A stretch of DNA of 64,000 nt from Zea mays (taxonomy: Eukaryota > Streptophyta > Magnoliopsida > Poales > Poaceae), in NCBI RefSeq assembly GCF_902167145.1, contig NC_050098.1, forward strand, positions 116,164,207 through 116,228,206, written 5' to 3'. Each line of letters starts with the position of its first letter. The first letter of the stretch is position 1. Positions 33,686 through 46,508 of the stretch are shown piece by piece. The notes beneath the pieces are model-generated. The model saw only the letters and a list, made by a program, of their open reading frames with translations, searched no databases and was not told the DNA's origin. Position numbers and translations under genes: made by a program.

Positions 33686-36600
33686 TGTAACACCCCTGGT
33701 GTTACTGTAACTAAAACATGAGCATGGCATCATAAGCATTGGCATTGCATATGTTTGACACACCTAGAGTGCATTCACTAGGCAAAAATTTCAAACAAGT
33801 TGTATTGTTTTAATGTTTTGCAAATAGAACCCTGGTTAAAGGACTTAACCCTAAATAGGGATTAAAGGGGTAAAACTTAACCCAAATTGAGAAAACCTAA
33901 AAGCTTTAGGGTAAAAGTCATAAAATGACCCCAAAAATAAAGTTGAATCACACTTATACCCCTGGGATACCAGAAACCCTAATTGGAACCCTGGAAAACC
34001 CTGAAACCAAACCCTAGGGGCTTATGTGCAAAATTAGCCCACTTTTGGGTTAAAGTGCAAAAACCAAGCCAAATAAGTATTTTAAGTCATTTGGTTCACA
34101 AATATGTGGACTTGAAAGCCAAAACCTAAGTTTTGGACTTAAATGCAAAATGGACCTCATTTGAGTTCTATACTAAGTCTGAAATTCAGTGTTGAAGGCT
34201 CCACTTTGGGGCTTTGTAACTTTCAAAGCATAGGGTTTTTGCCCTAGGTCACCACATCAAAGCTGAAGACCAATCATAGGAAAACAACTTTGTTTAAGGA
34301 TTCAAGCCATGTTCTTATAAGAAATGTGGAGAAAATCTCAACCCAAGTTGGACTGTCAGACTGGTTCTGTCTGAATATCAGACTAACAGATTCATGCCCT
34401 GAACTTCAAGCCCAATTTCAAACCAGATGCAGTGGCTTTTTGGGGCAACATCATATGGCAATATTGTAGATGGCATATTGCTCTACAACTTTGCTGCAGA
34501 GCTTGGTATGAGTTATCATCAGAAATCAAGAGAAAACTTGGCTTCAAGTTTGGTTGTCAGGTTCATCTGACTGAAACTCGCGATGGTACAGTAGCCTGGA
34601 TTGGATCAGGCTGCCAGCGCGGAACTCTCACCGCCGACGATACCTCCGCCGTGATTCGTGTCACTGGTGTTTGGGTTCGTGCGGGTGGCAAGTAGATAAC
34701 GTCGCGGGGTGAAAGTGAATCACCGTCGGTGAGCTGGACTCCACTCCGGCTAGCCGCCGTGCCCGTCCCCTGCATACTGATCTTTCGGATAGAATTCTCA
34801 CCGCCGTCGTGCTGTCACCGTCGCGCACCACGTGCCTTAGCGCTGGCTCTCGTCGCGGTGAATCATGCGGTGCATGTCCGGTGATCACCGGAGTTACTGC
34901 CACGCCATAGGACACGTAACCTCGCGCGCCAGGCTTCTTCCTCACCTCCGGCCGCCAGCTCGCCGTGGGCAAATTGAGAGCCACCGCTCCCGGAGTCTTT
35001 AAATTGAGCCCACCGTTAGCTCCGCAACCTCATCACGTACCCCATCATCCAGTATCACCCCCAGTCCTACAACCGTGAGCTCCAATTCCAAGTTTTCCCC
35101 AAACCTGTTCGAATACACCGCGAAGAACACCTCACCGCGGCCGGCGCAAATCAGGTCTGATACTGTCATCCTCAGTCTTGTTCTAACATTCTCATGTGCC
35201 CTTGATGCTCTCCAAACCATTCAATTGAACTAGACCGCCATGAATCGACGGGAACACATTCATCTACCCGCAAGATCCACGGTCACTGCGGCCAGAGCAA
35301 ACCTAGTAGCCATCCTTGCAATTGATTTGGGGGAAATGCTCGGGGTAGTACTGATTTAGTGTCCGCTGCTCGGAGAACCCAGCCGTTGCCCCGTTCGGCC
35401 GGTATAGGTGCTCGCCGGAGCACGGCCGCGCATGAACGGCGTCAGGGACCTAGCCGTGCGAAGAAATAGAAGTCGGAGGGGTCTTCTGTAAACCGTCAGT
35501 GGCCCAGTGAAACAGTAAACAAACCTGATTCGAGTTAGCTATTAAACCAAGGGCCTCTGTGCAAAACTACCTCAGGCTCGCGCGCGTGGGCATGGTTCTG
35601 CTGTTGTTGGGCCGACTTGGACTGATTTCGGCCCAAGTCTGTTCATTGTTTTCCTTTTTCTATTTTTAGCCAGCTTTAGAAATATGTAGAAAAATGCTAA
35701 AATTATGAAACTAATTTTCCTAGGCTTGTTATTTTCCCTAGAATTTAGTAAAAATAGTTTTGTGATTTTTAGTGGAAATAAGAAATTTTAAGGTATTTAA
35801 AGTGGTTAAAAGAATCAGTTATGGATTTTTAGAAAATAATTAGTAAGTCTAAAAATGCTCAAACTTTTTATAGGAACTTAAAGCAATATTTAGAAGCCTT
35901 GGGTAGGGTTTGAGTTGATTTGGACCTTGTTTGATCACCAAAACCCAAAACCACCCCCCTGCCCTATGAACTCCTTTACCGACTCCGGAAACCCTAAGTT
36001 CTCGGAGTTCCGTGAAGGAAAGTTGTACTCAAGACATAGATAATAAGTTTATATTATCTTCGCATCCTCGTGAGCATTACATGGCATTCATTCTTATATA
36101 TATACCTATATGGTTATATTTAGAAAACGGAGAAGAGGGTGAAGTGACTGAAGAGAAGACACCACCACCTTTGGAATCTCAGGCAGAGACTTGGCTCTAC
36201 TTCGACATCTGCGAGTCCGAGCCTGACTCACCTGTGAACGAAGGCAAGCCCCGGTGCATGCAACCCCTTTCCTTGTGTTTTAAATACTTTTCGCACACTT
36301 TAAGTCTAGTGAAATGTGCATTAGGTTCATAGGAGTTGCTTGAAACCCTTTGATGCATTGCTTTCCTTGATATCCATACCTTTATAGATACTTCTGTGAA
36401 GTATCAAACTATGATTTACAAAAATGCTTAGCCTTGCTTAGATCTTGTGGATAGAGGTTGTCCTCAGTCTAACCCGGGAGAGGATGGCTTCTACCTGCAA
36501 GAATATTTTCATTTGGAGCAATAGTGGGATCTTACTGCAAAGTTCCCTGTGATGCTCTTTCATCCTAAGGAACAGACACAATCCTAAGGATGGAAATACT

Positions 36601-37709
36601 TAAATCGAAACTTGGGTTAGGAACAGGTGATGTTCTACCCAGGTTGGTTAAGGATTAATGCGTATGTAGGCGTGCTGATCGAGGACCCTTTAACTGGTCA
36701 CATGCCTCGTCATGGGTAAGCCTTGCCTCGGGCAGACTAAGGCCAGAATAAGATAACACGAAATGGGCGTGGAGCGGTGGCGAGAGTAGCGTGTACCCTC
36801 CGTGGCAAGAGGCTGGACGGTGGTGTATCTGTGCTCTCGGTTTGCGTGAACCTGATCTGGTCTTAAGAACCCCGGTGGCGGGTTGACATATGCAAGGGTT
36901 AAGTGCTACATATGTCGTGTGATTGGAGATCCTCAGCTGAGTATAATCGATTCGGATCGCCGTACCTTCGCGGTTATGAAGACTTGGTCACTTTTCTACA
37001 ACCTAAAGTCAGGATGTGAACACTATGGATAAAAATGATGTTGTATTGATGAGATGTTGAAATTAAACTAGATGCAAATGGAGTCTATTAATACTTAATA
37101 TGGCGTTAAAAGATTGAAAGTAAGGATTCACTTTAGTAAGCTACTTCTGCAAAAGTAAAAGTTGATTTTTGCTAAAGCCTCTCCTTGGCTCCTATTTATC
37201 CAGCATACCCTTGAGAGTCTTTTCCTTAGTCGGGTAAGACTTGCTGAGTAATTCCATACTCAGGGTTTATCCCTTCGTTGTTTTTAGGTGAGGAAGTAGC
37301 AGATTTCTGTTGCTTCTGTGCCAAGGTGGTATCAAATGAAGAAAAACAAGACTGAAGTGCGGGAGGACTTGGTCCTCCACATAGGATCTTTTGTTTAAAA
37401 CTTATCGGGAGGAGTTTGTGCCTCCCTTGGTTTGTATAATATTACTACTCAGCACTCGCCTTTTTAGTTCTGGTCTGTAATAAAATAACTTAAGCTTGCT
37501 TTCTAAATAAATGTAAGTTTATGTAATTGCTTCCGCATTTCTTTATCTCCGATGTTCTGTAATGTCTGCAAGACAGGTGAAACATTCCTGGTAAGGTAAG
37601 GAAAGATACCGAGCTTGTCAAGTAACTTAGGAACATCTTCAGGGTGTCTGATGTCTGTTAGACAAGGACAACTGTAGGTGGGCCTAATTACTTGGGAGGT
37701 TCCGTCACA
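33686..37709 (+). repeat. 3' LTR of inner gypsy element, 4,024 bp
   Basis: TGTAACACC..GTTCCGTCACA, colinear with 25418-29453. GGGAT follows at 37710-37714. Confidence 0.94.
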
Positions 37710-38083
37710 GGGATGTAGCAGCATGGCCACCACACCTTTAAATAAAGAAACCACTGCTTAATAATGATGTTAAACGGCGAGGGTCATGTCTAGGGGATTA
37801 TTACATTCTAATCTTTCATGGTAGTTGAACTGTTTAGTTTGCTGGGCTGAGTTGTCTATCTTTTGTCTGGTCATGAATGTTCATTTCTACCGTTGCATTT
37901 CAATTATACTATGTCAATTATCTTTCTTTTATATTCTGTATAAACTTTATGTTTCCCTTGTTATGCTTCTTTCAAGGGAGGTGCTATCGGATTTTGCAAT
38001 ACTTTCTTTCTCTATGTGTTGCATAAGTTTTGTAGGAAGGGTTTTTGGTAACATCCATAGTGTGGAATCAGTGGGGTGTTATA
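37710..38083 (+). repeat. 5' LTR of outer chromovirus, last part (with GGGAT duplicate)
   Basis: After GGGAT, the text GTAGCAGCATGGCCACCACACC matches 45120 onward in the 3' LTR and runs to GGGGTGTTATA. The expected final CA has become TA. Confidence 0.92.
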
Positions 38084-38085
38084 GT

Positions 38086-38097
38086 TGGTATCAGAGG
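38086..38097 (+). promoter_or_regulatory. Primer-binding site of outer chromovirus (tRNA-Met type)
   Basis: TGGTATCAGAGG, two bases after the LTR end. It matches the usual tRNA-Met site but for the last base. Confidence 0.85.
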
Positions 38098-38275
38098 AAT
38101 AGGTTGTAGGTCCTAGCAAGTGGAATAACAATAAATTGACACACTGCACATGTAGGATGGGTTTTCTGCTTTACTATTGATATGTTATGTTATTGTCTAT
38201 GCTAGTTTGACATTATCTGAAGTGATGCTATGCCAATCTTATTTACTTATTATTTTGACCCCTGTGGCTGCAGCT

Positions 38276-39437
38276 ATGACGCCTCGTAGGGCTCGGGGTA
38301 GTCCGCAAGTTCCTAGTGGGGACTCGATGAGTCCGGCGGCAATGTTAGTCGCGATGCAGACCATGCAGCAAGAGTTGGCCATTCTGATGCAAGTTATTCC
38401 TGTTGCCCCTGCGGGTGCTGCTCAGGGTGCTGGTGGTGGAGGAGTGCCCGAGGGCGTTGTCCCTGCGGGTGCTACTCTAGGTGGCGAGGCTGAGGTGCCT
38501 CTTCCAGTCAGTAGTCTTTCTCTGATGCAGTGGATGGGCATGAAGCTGGATACTTTTGATGGAAGTGGTACTCCAGTCGAGGCGGCGGATTGGCTAACTT
38601 ACGTGGAGTATAAGATGAATGTCTTTGAGATTGTGTATGGTTATCGTGTTCGCTTTGGCACACAGCTGCTGAAGGGAGAGGCTCAAATTTGGTGGAGAGG
38701 CGTGCAGGCAGCGCACTCCTCCTCACCAAGAGTCCTGTCTTGGGATGTCTTCATCAGGCAGTTTGAAAGGAGATTCTACCCGGTCACCTTCCTGGAGAAA
38801 ATGAAGATTGATTTGCAGTCCTACAAGCAAGAGAAGAAGTCTATCACAGAGTATGAAGTGGGCTTCAACAAGATGGTCCCGCTTTGTCCCTCATGTGGCT
38901 TATAATGAGATGGAGAAGGCGAGCCAGTTTCGACAGGGCCTGAAACCATCTATCAGGCATGCCCTGGGAGCCTTTCCGTTGGTGGACTTCTATACTACAG
39001 TGGAGCAGGCACTGGGTGTGGAGATGCAACACCAGTATACCATGGAGTCGCAGAAGTCTTCGGGTGTTGATCAGCCTCGTGGCCAGGACGCGAGGAGGGG
39101 CAACACTGGATGTCCAGCCCACAAGAGGGGCAAGTCTCAGCATCAGCGCCACCATCCCTACCGTGCCAAATCCTCTGACTCGGGTACTTCGGGAGGAAGT
39201 ACTCAGAGGTTTTGGGCTGTTCCTAAGCTCGGGCTGGGGCTGGTGTGTTTCCGTTGTGGTGATGCGCATCACCGTGCAGAGTGCCAGTGGAACGGCAGGT
39301 GTTCAATTTGCAGTCAAGACCACAAGGATGTGGTGTGTAAGAGGAATCCCAATGGGAAGCTCAGATGGGAGCCAGTGACTTCCTCCTCTTCTCAGGGCAC
39401 TGTCAACATGATGTCAAGCGCTGAGCAGCAATTTTAA
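38276..39437 (+). pseudogene. gag: gag of outer chromovirus (one frameshift)
   Basis: I chose the ATG at 38276 (MTPRRARGS) because upstream codons look like leader. An Ala/Gly-rich N-terminus is followed by the retrotransposon gag domain (MGMKLDTFDG, GEAQIWWRG, FERRFYP; about residues 75-190). The frame shifts near 38890 and continues with AYNEMEKASQFRQGL. Two zinc-knuckle-like motifs follow: CFRCGDAHHRAEC and CSICSQDHKDVVC (about 39248-39340). A stop at 39435-39437 precedes the protease frame. Gag forms the particle; knuckles bind RNA. Confidence 0.9.
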
Positions 39438-42400
39438 GTTCCACTTCCTCCGTAGTAGTTTTATGTGCCTGGGACTTCTCAGTTCGTGCCGGTGCAGGGT
39501 TTTTCTCAGTATCTGGCTGCGCCTACTCCTGCACCGACTACTCCTATGCCATCTCAGTTTGGAGCTCCGCGTCTGCCTCACCCGGCGGCTCAGTGGGGTT
39601 CTTCTGTTAATTTCACTCCAGGAGCTTCCTCTTCTGCGGGTATTTCCGGAGCTTATGTGCTACCCGCTGCGGATGGCAAAGAGCAAGGAGACGTGGTGAC
39701 AGGTACGATTTCAGTTGATTCGTTTGTGGCCCATGCTCTTTTTGACTCTGGAGCTAGCTATTCGTTTGTTTCGGAGGATTTTGTGTCGCAGGCTGGTCTT
39801 TCGGTGCAGAGGTTGGGTCACCCAATTTTGGTTAGTTCTGCTAATGGCTCCATTAGTAGTTGTTCAGTTTGTCAGGGGTGTTCCGTCATTCTCGCTAATG
39901 AGGTCTTTTTGGCCAATCTGGTTGTGATTACCTTGGGGCATTCGATGTTATCTTGGGTATGGATTGGTTATCCCAATATCGCGCAATTATATCATGTTTT
40001 TGGAAGACAGTGTTATTGCAGGCACCATCGAGTAGGGAGGTGGTATTCTTGGGAAGTTCCCCAAAGTTCACGTTATCCTTGTTGGCGCAATTGCTTCCAG
40101 ATCACCAGTCAAGGAAGTCAGGAATTTTTTTCTCCATGGTGGTGGAGGGTGAGGCTGCCTTGCGGGTGCAGGACATCCGGGTGTTGTGTGACTTTGCTGA
40201 CGTGTTTCCGGCAGAGCTTCCAGGCATTCCTCTAGAGCACGATGCAACTTTTGTGATTAAGCTGATTCCGGGCACGCAGCCCATTCATAAGGCCCCGTAT
40301 CGAATGGCCCCAAAGGAGCAGGTTGAATTGAAGCGACAATTGGATGATCTGCTGGCTAAGGGTTTCATTAGGCCTAGCAGGTCTCCATGGGCTTCCCCAG
40401 TATTGTTTGTTGAGAAGAAGGATAAAAGCAAGCTGCTATGTGTGGATTATCGCGCTTTGAATCAAGTGACAATCAAGAATAAATATCCACTCCCCCGTAT
40501 TGAGGTTCTCTTTGAACAGTTGAGGGGTGCCCAGGTGTTCTCCAAAATTGATTTGAACTCTGGTTATCATCAATTGAGGATTCGTGAGGAGGATATTGAG
40601 AAGACCGCTTTTTGCACTAGGTATGGGCATTATGAGTTCATAGTCATGTCTTTTGGCTTAACTAATGCCCCTGCTGCTTTTATGGAAGCAATGAATAGGA
40701 TGTTGCATGAGTTCTTGGATGACTTTGTGGTCGTGTTCCTGGATGACATTCTGATTTATTCAAAGACCGAGGCTGAGCATGAGTAGCATCTCCGTCTCGT
40801 TCTGGGTGCCCTAAGGGAGAATCAGTTCTATGGCAAGTTGAAGAAGTGTGCCTTTTGGCTGTCCGAAGTGAATTTCCTGGGCATGTGATTAATCAGCGGG
40901 GCATTGCGGTTGATCCCAAGAATGTTGCGGCTATGGTGGAGTGGAAGAGACCCTCTAGTGTCTCTGAAATCCGAAGTTTCTTGGAGCTCGCTGGATATTA
41001 TCGGCGCTTCGTACCAAATTTTTCTAGCATTGCTAAGCCTTTGACTAGACTCTTGGAGAAGGGTGTTCTCTTCGTCTGGTCCGGCGATTGCGAGGTCAGT
41101 TATCAGACATTGAAGAGCAAGTTGGTGGACGCCCCTATCCTAGCTTTGCCTAAGAACGGTAAGCGTTTCACAGTTTATACGGATGCTTCACGAATTGGTC
41201 TTGGCTGTGTGTTGATGCAGGAAGGCAGAGTGATTGCTTATGGCTCAAGGCAGTTGAGGAAGCATGAGGGGAATTATCTAACTCATGATCTTGAATTGGT
41301 CGAGGTGGTTTTTGCTCTAAAGTCGTGGAGGCAATATCTTTATGGCGAGGCTTGTGACATTTACACCGATCATAAAAGTCTCAAGTATATTTTCACTCAG
41401 AAGGAGCTGAATTTGAGGCAGTGTCGGTGGCTCGAATTGATTAAAGATTATGATTTGTCCATTCATTATCACCCGGGGAAGGCAAATGTGGTGGTTGATT
41501 CTCTTAGCAGGTCTGGGGTTCCAAAAGTGGCCTTGTCATTGATCGCTGATCTGGATCGTTTGGGGATTGCTTTGTGCTATGTCGGCACCGCTAGTGAGGA
41601 GACTTGTTTGCTTATTCAATCTTCCCTCATGGAGAGAGTGTGTGCGGCTCAGCAGCAGGATTGTTTATTGCAGGAAGCTCGAAAGAGGGTTGGCGATGGT
41701 AAATCCCGGGAGTTCTCCATTAATGAGAATGATTTGGTTCGTTTCAGGGGTCGCCTTTGTGTGCCTCAGAATAAGAGGTGAAGATGGATATCTTGAGAGA
41801 AGCTCATAAAACGCCTTACACCGTTCACCCTGGCGAAACCAAAATATACCGAGATCTGAAGCAAAACTTCTGGTGGAAGCGGATGAAGGTTGACGTTTCT
41901 AAGTATGTGGCCGCCTGTGAAGTATGTCAGCGCGTGAAGGTCGAGCATAAGAGGTCTGTTGGTTTGTTGAAGCCATTGGAAATTCCGGAGTGGAAGTGGG
42001 AGCATATCACCATGGATTTTGTGGTGGGCTTACCTCGTTCTCCTCGGGGCAGGGATGCCATTTGGGTGGTAGTGGATCGCTTGACTAAGTATGCACACTT
42101 TATTCCCATGAAGACCACCAATTCAGCTTCAGAGTTGGTCCCCTTTCATATGAAGGAAGTAATCAGGTTTCACGGGGTACCTAAGTCCATTGTTTCTGAT
42201 CGAGACTCCAAATTTGTATCCAAATTCTGGGATAGTCTTCACAGTGCATTGGGCACCAAGCTTTCCCTTAGTGTCGCTTTCATCCTCAGACTGATGGTCA
42301 GTCGGAGCGAACGATCCAAACCTTGGAAGATATGTTGCGTGCTTGTGTACTGTCTTGGAAGGGTAGCTGGGAAGATCATCTTGCATTGGTAGAGTTTGCT

Positions 42401-43066
42401 TATAACAACAGCTACCAGGCTAGCATCAAGATGGCACCATTTGAGGCTTTATATGGCAGGCGGTGTATCTCCCCTCTGTGCTGGGAGACCTTGGGAGAGA
42501 TATCCCTGGTTGGTCCTGATTGGGTTCAGCAGACTTCAGAGAAGGTTCGGGAAATTCGTCAGAATATTTTGGTCGCTCAGAGCCGTAAGAAGAGTTATGC
42601 TGATGTGAGGAGGCGAGATTTGGAATTTGCAGTGGGTGACCAAGTCCTTCTCAGGGTATCACCCACTAAAGGAGTTGTTCGGTTCGGTGTCTCCGAAAAG
42701 CTTAGCCTGAGATATATTGGACCGTTCACTATCTTGGCCCGGGTGGGCAGCTTGGCTTATCGCTTGCAATTGTCGGATTCCATGGTAGGGGTACACCTAG
42801 TTTTTCATGTCTCTATGCTGAGGAAGTTCTTGCGGGATCCGGACCATCAGATTGAGATGGAACCAATTGCGGTGCAGCAGGATCTGACTTTGGAGTGTCG
42901 TCCGGTGCGTATCTTGGAATCCTCGGAGCGTGTTTTGAGGAAGAGATCAATTAAGTATGTCAAGGTCTTATGGACTAATCAGTCTGAGCGCGAGGCTACG
43001 TGGGAACTTGAGGAGCTGATGCGGCTGAAATATCCGGAACTTTTCGTTGTGGGTAAGTGTTGTTGA
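39438..43066 (+). pseudogene. pol: pol of outer chromovirus: PR-RT-RH-IN-chromodomain (frameshifted)
   Basis: The protease motif LFDSGASYSFVS lies near 39740. A frameshift near 39945 leads to ILGMDWL-like codons and the RT frame to 40786 ([36 protein letters not shown], catalytic [10 protein letters not shown] at about 40735-40764). A TAG stop at 40784-40786 interrupts. RNase H follows to 41781 ([25 protein letters not shown]). Integrase starts after another stop: zinc finger with CEVCQRVK (about 41919), core TMDFVVGLP and IVSDRDSKF, a frameshift near 42290, then [15 protein letters not shown]. The chromodomain lies at about 42900-43050 ([27 protein letters not shown]). At least four breaks exclude a working polyprotein. 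Domain order and chromodomain place it with Del/Tekay chromoviruses. Confidence 0.92.
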
Positions 43067-43130
43067 TTCATTAATTTTTCCTTTTGTCATTCCGATAGAA
43101 GCGTCAGAATTCGAGGTCGAATTCTTTTTA

Positions 43131-43142
43131 AGGGGGGTAGAG
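43131..43142 (+). promoter_or_regulatory. Polypurine tract of outer chromovirus
   Basis: AGGGGGGTAGAG directly before the 3' LTR. Confidence 0.85.
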
Positions 43143-45489
43143 TGTGATACCCGGTTTGCAAAGAGGAGAAGTGGAGGTTATTCGTTTTGTTCTTTTTCCT
43201 CTTTTGGGTGATGCGCTTTGGAAATTTGGAATTTGTGGAAAATATTCACCTATAAGACAGTAGAATTTCTTTGGTTATTTGCTTGCGACGGGGTCAGGAG
43301 CTGTCACGTGGGCGAGTTGGGCCTTGAACCTTGATCCGGCCCATTAGTCTCCCCTTAACCCTAGCCGCCCTCCCCCTAATTCCCCCCCCCCTTTGTGCAG
43401 CCCCCCCATTTCCCCTAGGCCTTGGCCGCCGTCCCCCCCCCTCCCCTCTCTCATCTTCTTCCTCCTCAAACCCTTGCAGCCATCACCACCCAAAACCCTA
43501 GACGCCCCCCTCCAAGGTGCAGCCCTCCCATGTGGTTCTCCGTCGTGTGGCTGTGATCTCAATTGGAGTTTGGAGGGAGGAAGAAGGAATGAGGAAGGGA
43601 AGAACCCAAGGTGAATTTGTGATTAACTTTTGTTGTTTTTGTGCTGCAATCAATTGGATTATGCGTTTATCTTTGTGAATCGGTAGATGTGCTGTCCAGG
43701 AATTTTGTGAGTGGGTGAACAGCAGTAGTTCTAGGGTTTTCTGGGAATTTTCGTGGGTTAATTAGTGGGAATCAGTGGGATAATCATGTATAGATTTTTC
43801 ATACCTTTCCAATGTGTACTTATGCGCTCGATTCGGAGTTATAATTTAGGAGATATCGTTGTTTGAATCCAGGTATGTTGCTGTCCAAAAAAACAGATTT
43901 TTTAGGTGGGTGAACAGCAGTAGTATTAGCAGTTTCTGGGAATTTTTCGTGGGTAATTAGTGATAACCAGTGTGATAATCATGTAGGGCTTTGTCTTATC
44001 TTTCCAATAAGTACTTATGCGCTTGATTTGGAATTATATTTTAAAAAGATATCGCTGTTTGAATCCGGGTATGTCGCTGTCCAAAAGAGAAAAAAACAGA
44101 TTACAAGGTTTATCTTGTGAACTGTTTTGGGCTAATTAGATGTTGGAATTTAATTATAAATTGTATACAAAACTTGTGGGGAATTTTGTGTAGATGCCTC
44201 TGGAATTTTTGTTTGTTACCACTGCTGTCATAATTTTAAATTTATGAAATTAATAAGCAGCGTCGCTGCAGTTTGGTGGGTGTGGGGAGAGATGTTACCC
44301 TCGACGGGGTTTGAGATTGTGCGTAGGTGCGGCGTCGTTTATGACTTTGATTGTGTGAAATTGGTGCACTAAGTTGTGTGTCAAAAACAGGTGGTGGACT
44401 TCCGGATCGTACTTAGGGATTTGCCCAAACTTCCGGTGAAGGCAAGTAAAACAGTGATGGTTATTCCGTCTGTTGATTGAAGAGTCTTATACTTGATTAT
44501 GTTTGTGCTATTTGTGTTCGTATTCATATTACTAATTGGGTACCGTCGTTTGAAGTTATTCATGTTTATTTATTATACATGTGGAGGTTGTGGTTTGATC
44601 ATGTTACCCATGTGGTTTATTATGTGAAATGGGTGGAAGTATATGTCTAGCACATTTTATTTGGGAAGAACTCATGTTGTTGACATGTATAATGCATTCA
44701 TCATCCATTGCATTGAAGTTTCGTCGCGATCTTATAGTCCAACCGTACCGGTACAATGAGCATCATATGTTGCCCGAGAAGGGGTATGATGTAGCTTCAT
44801 ATCCTTAGAGGTATGAAGGCAGAAGTCATACTGCATCTGTAGCCATGTGCATTCATGGGGGAAGTGTGGAACCTATTATGGTGATGTGGATGATGTGGAT
44901 CTTTACTTTGTGATTCATCTTGGCATTAAGTAATTGATTACTTGCTTACTTGCTGCAAATTAATATTTAAGAAAGAAGTTGTGAACCACGTGGTTGCTTA
45001 TGCATGGTTGGTTTACATTGTCCAACTGTTGTTTGCTCTTTTTACTTGCTGATATGTGTCATCTCACTCTTGCATTGTCTGATGAAGGCACCTGATCTTT
45101 GCTTTGGGAAAGAAGGGATGTAGCAGCACGACCACCACACCTTTAAATAAAGGAACCACTGCTTAATAATGATGTTAAACAGGGAGGGTCATGTCTAGGG
45201 GATTATTACATTCTAATCTTTCATGGTAGTTGAACTGTTTAGTTTGGTGGGCTGAGTTGTCTATCTTTTGTCTGGTCATGAATGTTCATTTCTACCATTG
45301 CATTTCAATTATACTATGTCAATTATCTTTCTTTTATATCCTGTATAGACTCTATGTTTCCCTTGTTATGCTTCTTTCAAGGGAGGTGCTGCCGGATTTT
45401 GCAATACTTTCTTTCTCTATGTGTTGCATAAGTTTTGTAGGAAGGGTTTTTTGGTAACATCCATTGTGTGGGATCAGTGGGGTGTTACA
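43143..45489 (+). repeat. 3' LTR of outer chromovirus, 2,347 bp
   Basis: TGTGATACCCGG..GGGGTGTTACA, colinear with the split 5' LTR. It differs by many substitutions and by indels in the C-rich tract near 43385-43515. CACGT follows (45490-45494). The small frames inside (for example 45230-45457) have counterparts in the 5' LTR and are not genes. Confidence 0.93.
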
Positions 45490-46378
45490 CACGTAGCCCT
45501 GCTCAGGGCGCATTGGCACCACGGTAGAGTAATCAGCCTTCCCCACCGTTCCCTTCACCCACCAGAGGAGTTCATCGGTGGTGAGGGCGGCCGAAGCCTT
45601 CTAGGAGCTTTCCACGGAGGCCTCAGGAGTCATCTCGTCGAGGTAGAGCCGATGGTCCTCCACCGGTGGAAAGCGGTGACAACTCCGACCACGGTGGGAA
45701 CACGGTCCTAGAGCTTCCACATGGCATCCAGCAGCGGCCTTAGGTGGGTCTAGAGCTCCCGAGGTAGGCTCCACCTCCACCACTCCTCTACTCTAAGGAT
45801 GACGCGATGTGTGAACACGGGCAGTCGCTCGTCGTCGTTGCAGAGGTAGAACCACTGGCTCTGCCACCCCTTGTTCGACAAGGTAAGGGTGGCAGGAATG
45901 TACAACTGAGCCTGGTCCTAGCGCAATTGGAGTGTGCAACCGCCGGCCTAGATGGCGTGGCGCACCCTCCTCACCTCGATGGGGAGGGAGAAGGCCTCCG
46001 CCCGAAAGAGGGGAGCCACAAGTCCCAGTGGGGCTCAATCCCCAGATATCCCTCATAGACAGCGGTGAAGATTACCACCTGAGCGATGGAGTTCGGGTTG
46101 AAGTTATGCAGATCCACCCCGTAGTAGTGCGGCAGAGCCCACATGAAGCGGCTCGCCAAAACTCGAAATCCCCGCTCATGGAACAAGGTGAAGCTCACCA
46201 CGTAGCCCACGGGCGTATCCGACATCTGCTCATCACCCCGCACAAACCACTCGAGCTGTGGGCCATGGGAGCGGGGGCGGAGCAGACCGGCGTCGACCAG
46301 CGCCTCCAAATCTTCATCAGTGACGGAGGAGATGGGCCATGGGTCGCGAGGGGGAATAACGCTGATCTTCTTGGCCAT
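45490..46378 (-). pseudogene. Antisense ORF of Tat element (plant gypsy-associated domain, PF04195-like)
   Basis: On the minus strand the ATG at 46378 (MAKKISVIPPRDPWPISSV) follows a TATA box 122-130 bp upstream. Blocks recognised from the family include TDEDLEALVDAGLLRPRS, LFHERGFRVLASRFM, NPNSIAQVVIFTAV and YLGIEPHWDLW. Beyond a stop near 45971 the sequence continues in another frame with ATLTLSNKGWQSQWFYL (about 45895) and VVPMRPEQGYV (about 45500), so at least one frameshift has occurred. The frame crosses the CACGT insertion site and resumes at 23433 on the minus strand with SL before a GTGAGT. Family knowledge: Tat-lineage elements (Grande, Huck, RIRE2 types) carry such antisense ORFs of unknown function between pol and 3' LTR. 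Confidence 0.78.
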
Positions 46379-46499
46379 TGGGGTGAAGGAAGAAGACAGG
46401 GAGAAGACAAAGAGCTCTTTCTTGCAGAAGGCGAGGACGACATGTAAATCAAGAAGATTGAAGCGACAAGGTAACGGTCCGAAGCGTCTATCTTGGGCG

Positions 46500-46508
46500 A
46501 ATTTATAA
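46500..46508 (-). promoter_or_regulatory. TATA box of the antisense ORF
   Basis: The minus strand reads GTCTTTATAAATTCGCCC, about 125 bp before the MAKK start codon, with a pyrimidine-rich leader. Confidence 0.6.

Larger units (their letters stand above)
25418..37709 (+). mobile_element. Ty3/gypsy element with about 4-kb LTRs, 12,292 bp, TSD GGGAT
   Basis: LTRs at 25418-29453 and 33686-37709 run TGTAACACC..CACA and are nearly identical. GGGAT stands before (25413-25417) and after (37710-37714). The internal region is only 4.2 kb, with a tRNA-Met-like primer site, remnants of gag and protease, integrase and chromodomain, and a purine tract. I find no reverse transcriptase or RNase H. So it is internally deleted and would depend on proteins of a relative. 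Confidence 0.93.
23434..45489 (+). mobile_element. Del/Tekay-type chromovirus (Ty3/gypsy), split by a second gypsy element
   Basis: 5' LTR (23434-25417 plus 37715-38083), primer site, gag, pol with C-terminal chromodomain, polypurine tract and 3' LTR (43143-45489) are all present, flanked by 5-bp CACGT repeats. Gene order protease-RT-RNase H-integrase-chromodomain defines a chromovirus. The two LTRs differ clearly more than those of the inner element, in keeping with earlier insertion. Gag and pol carry several frameshifts, so it is not autonomous now. It lies in the antisense ORF of a Tat element. Confidence 0.93.
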
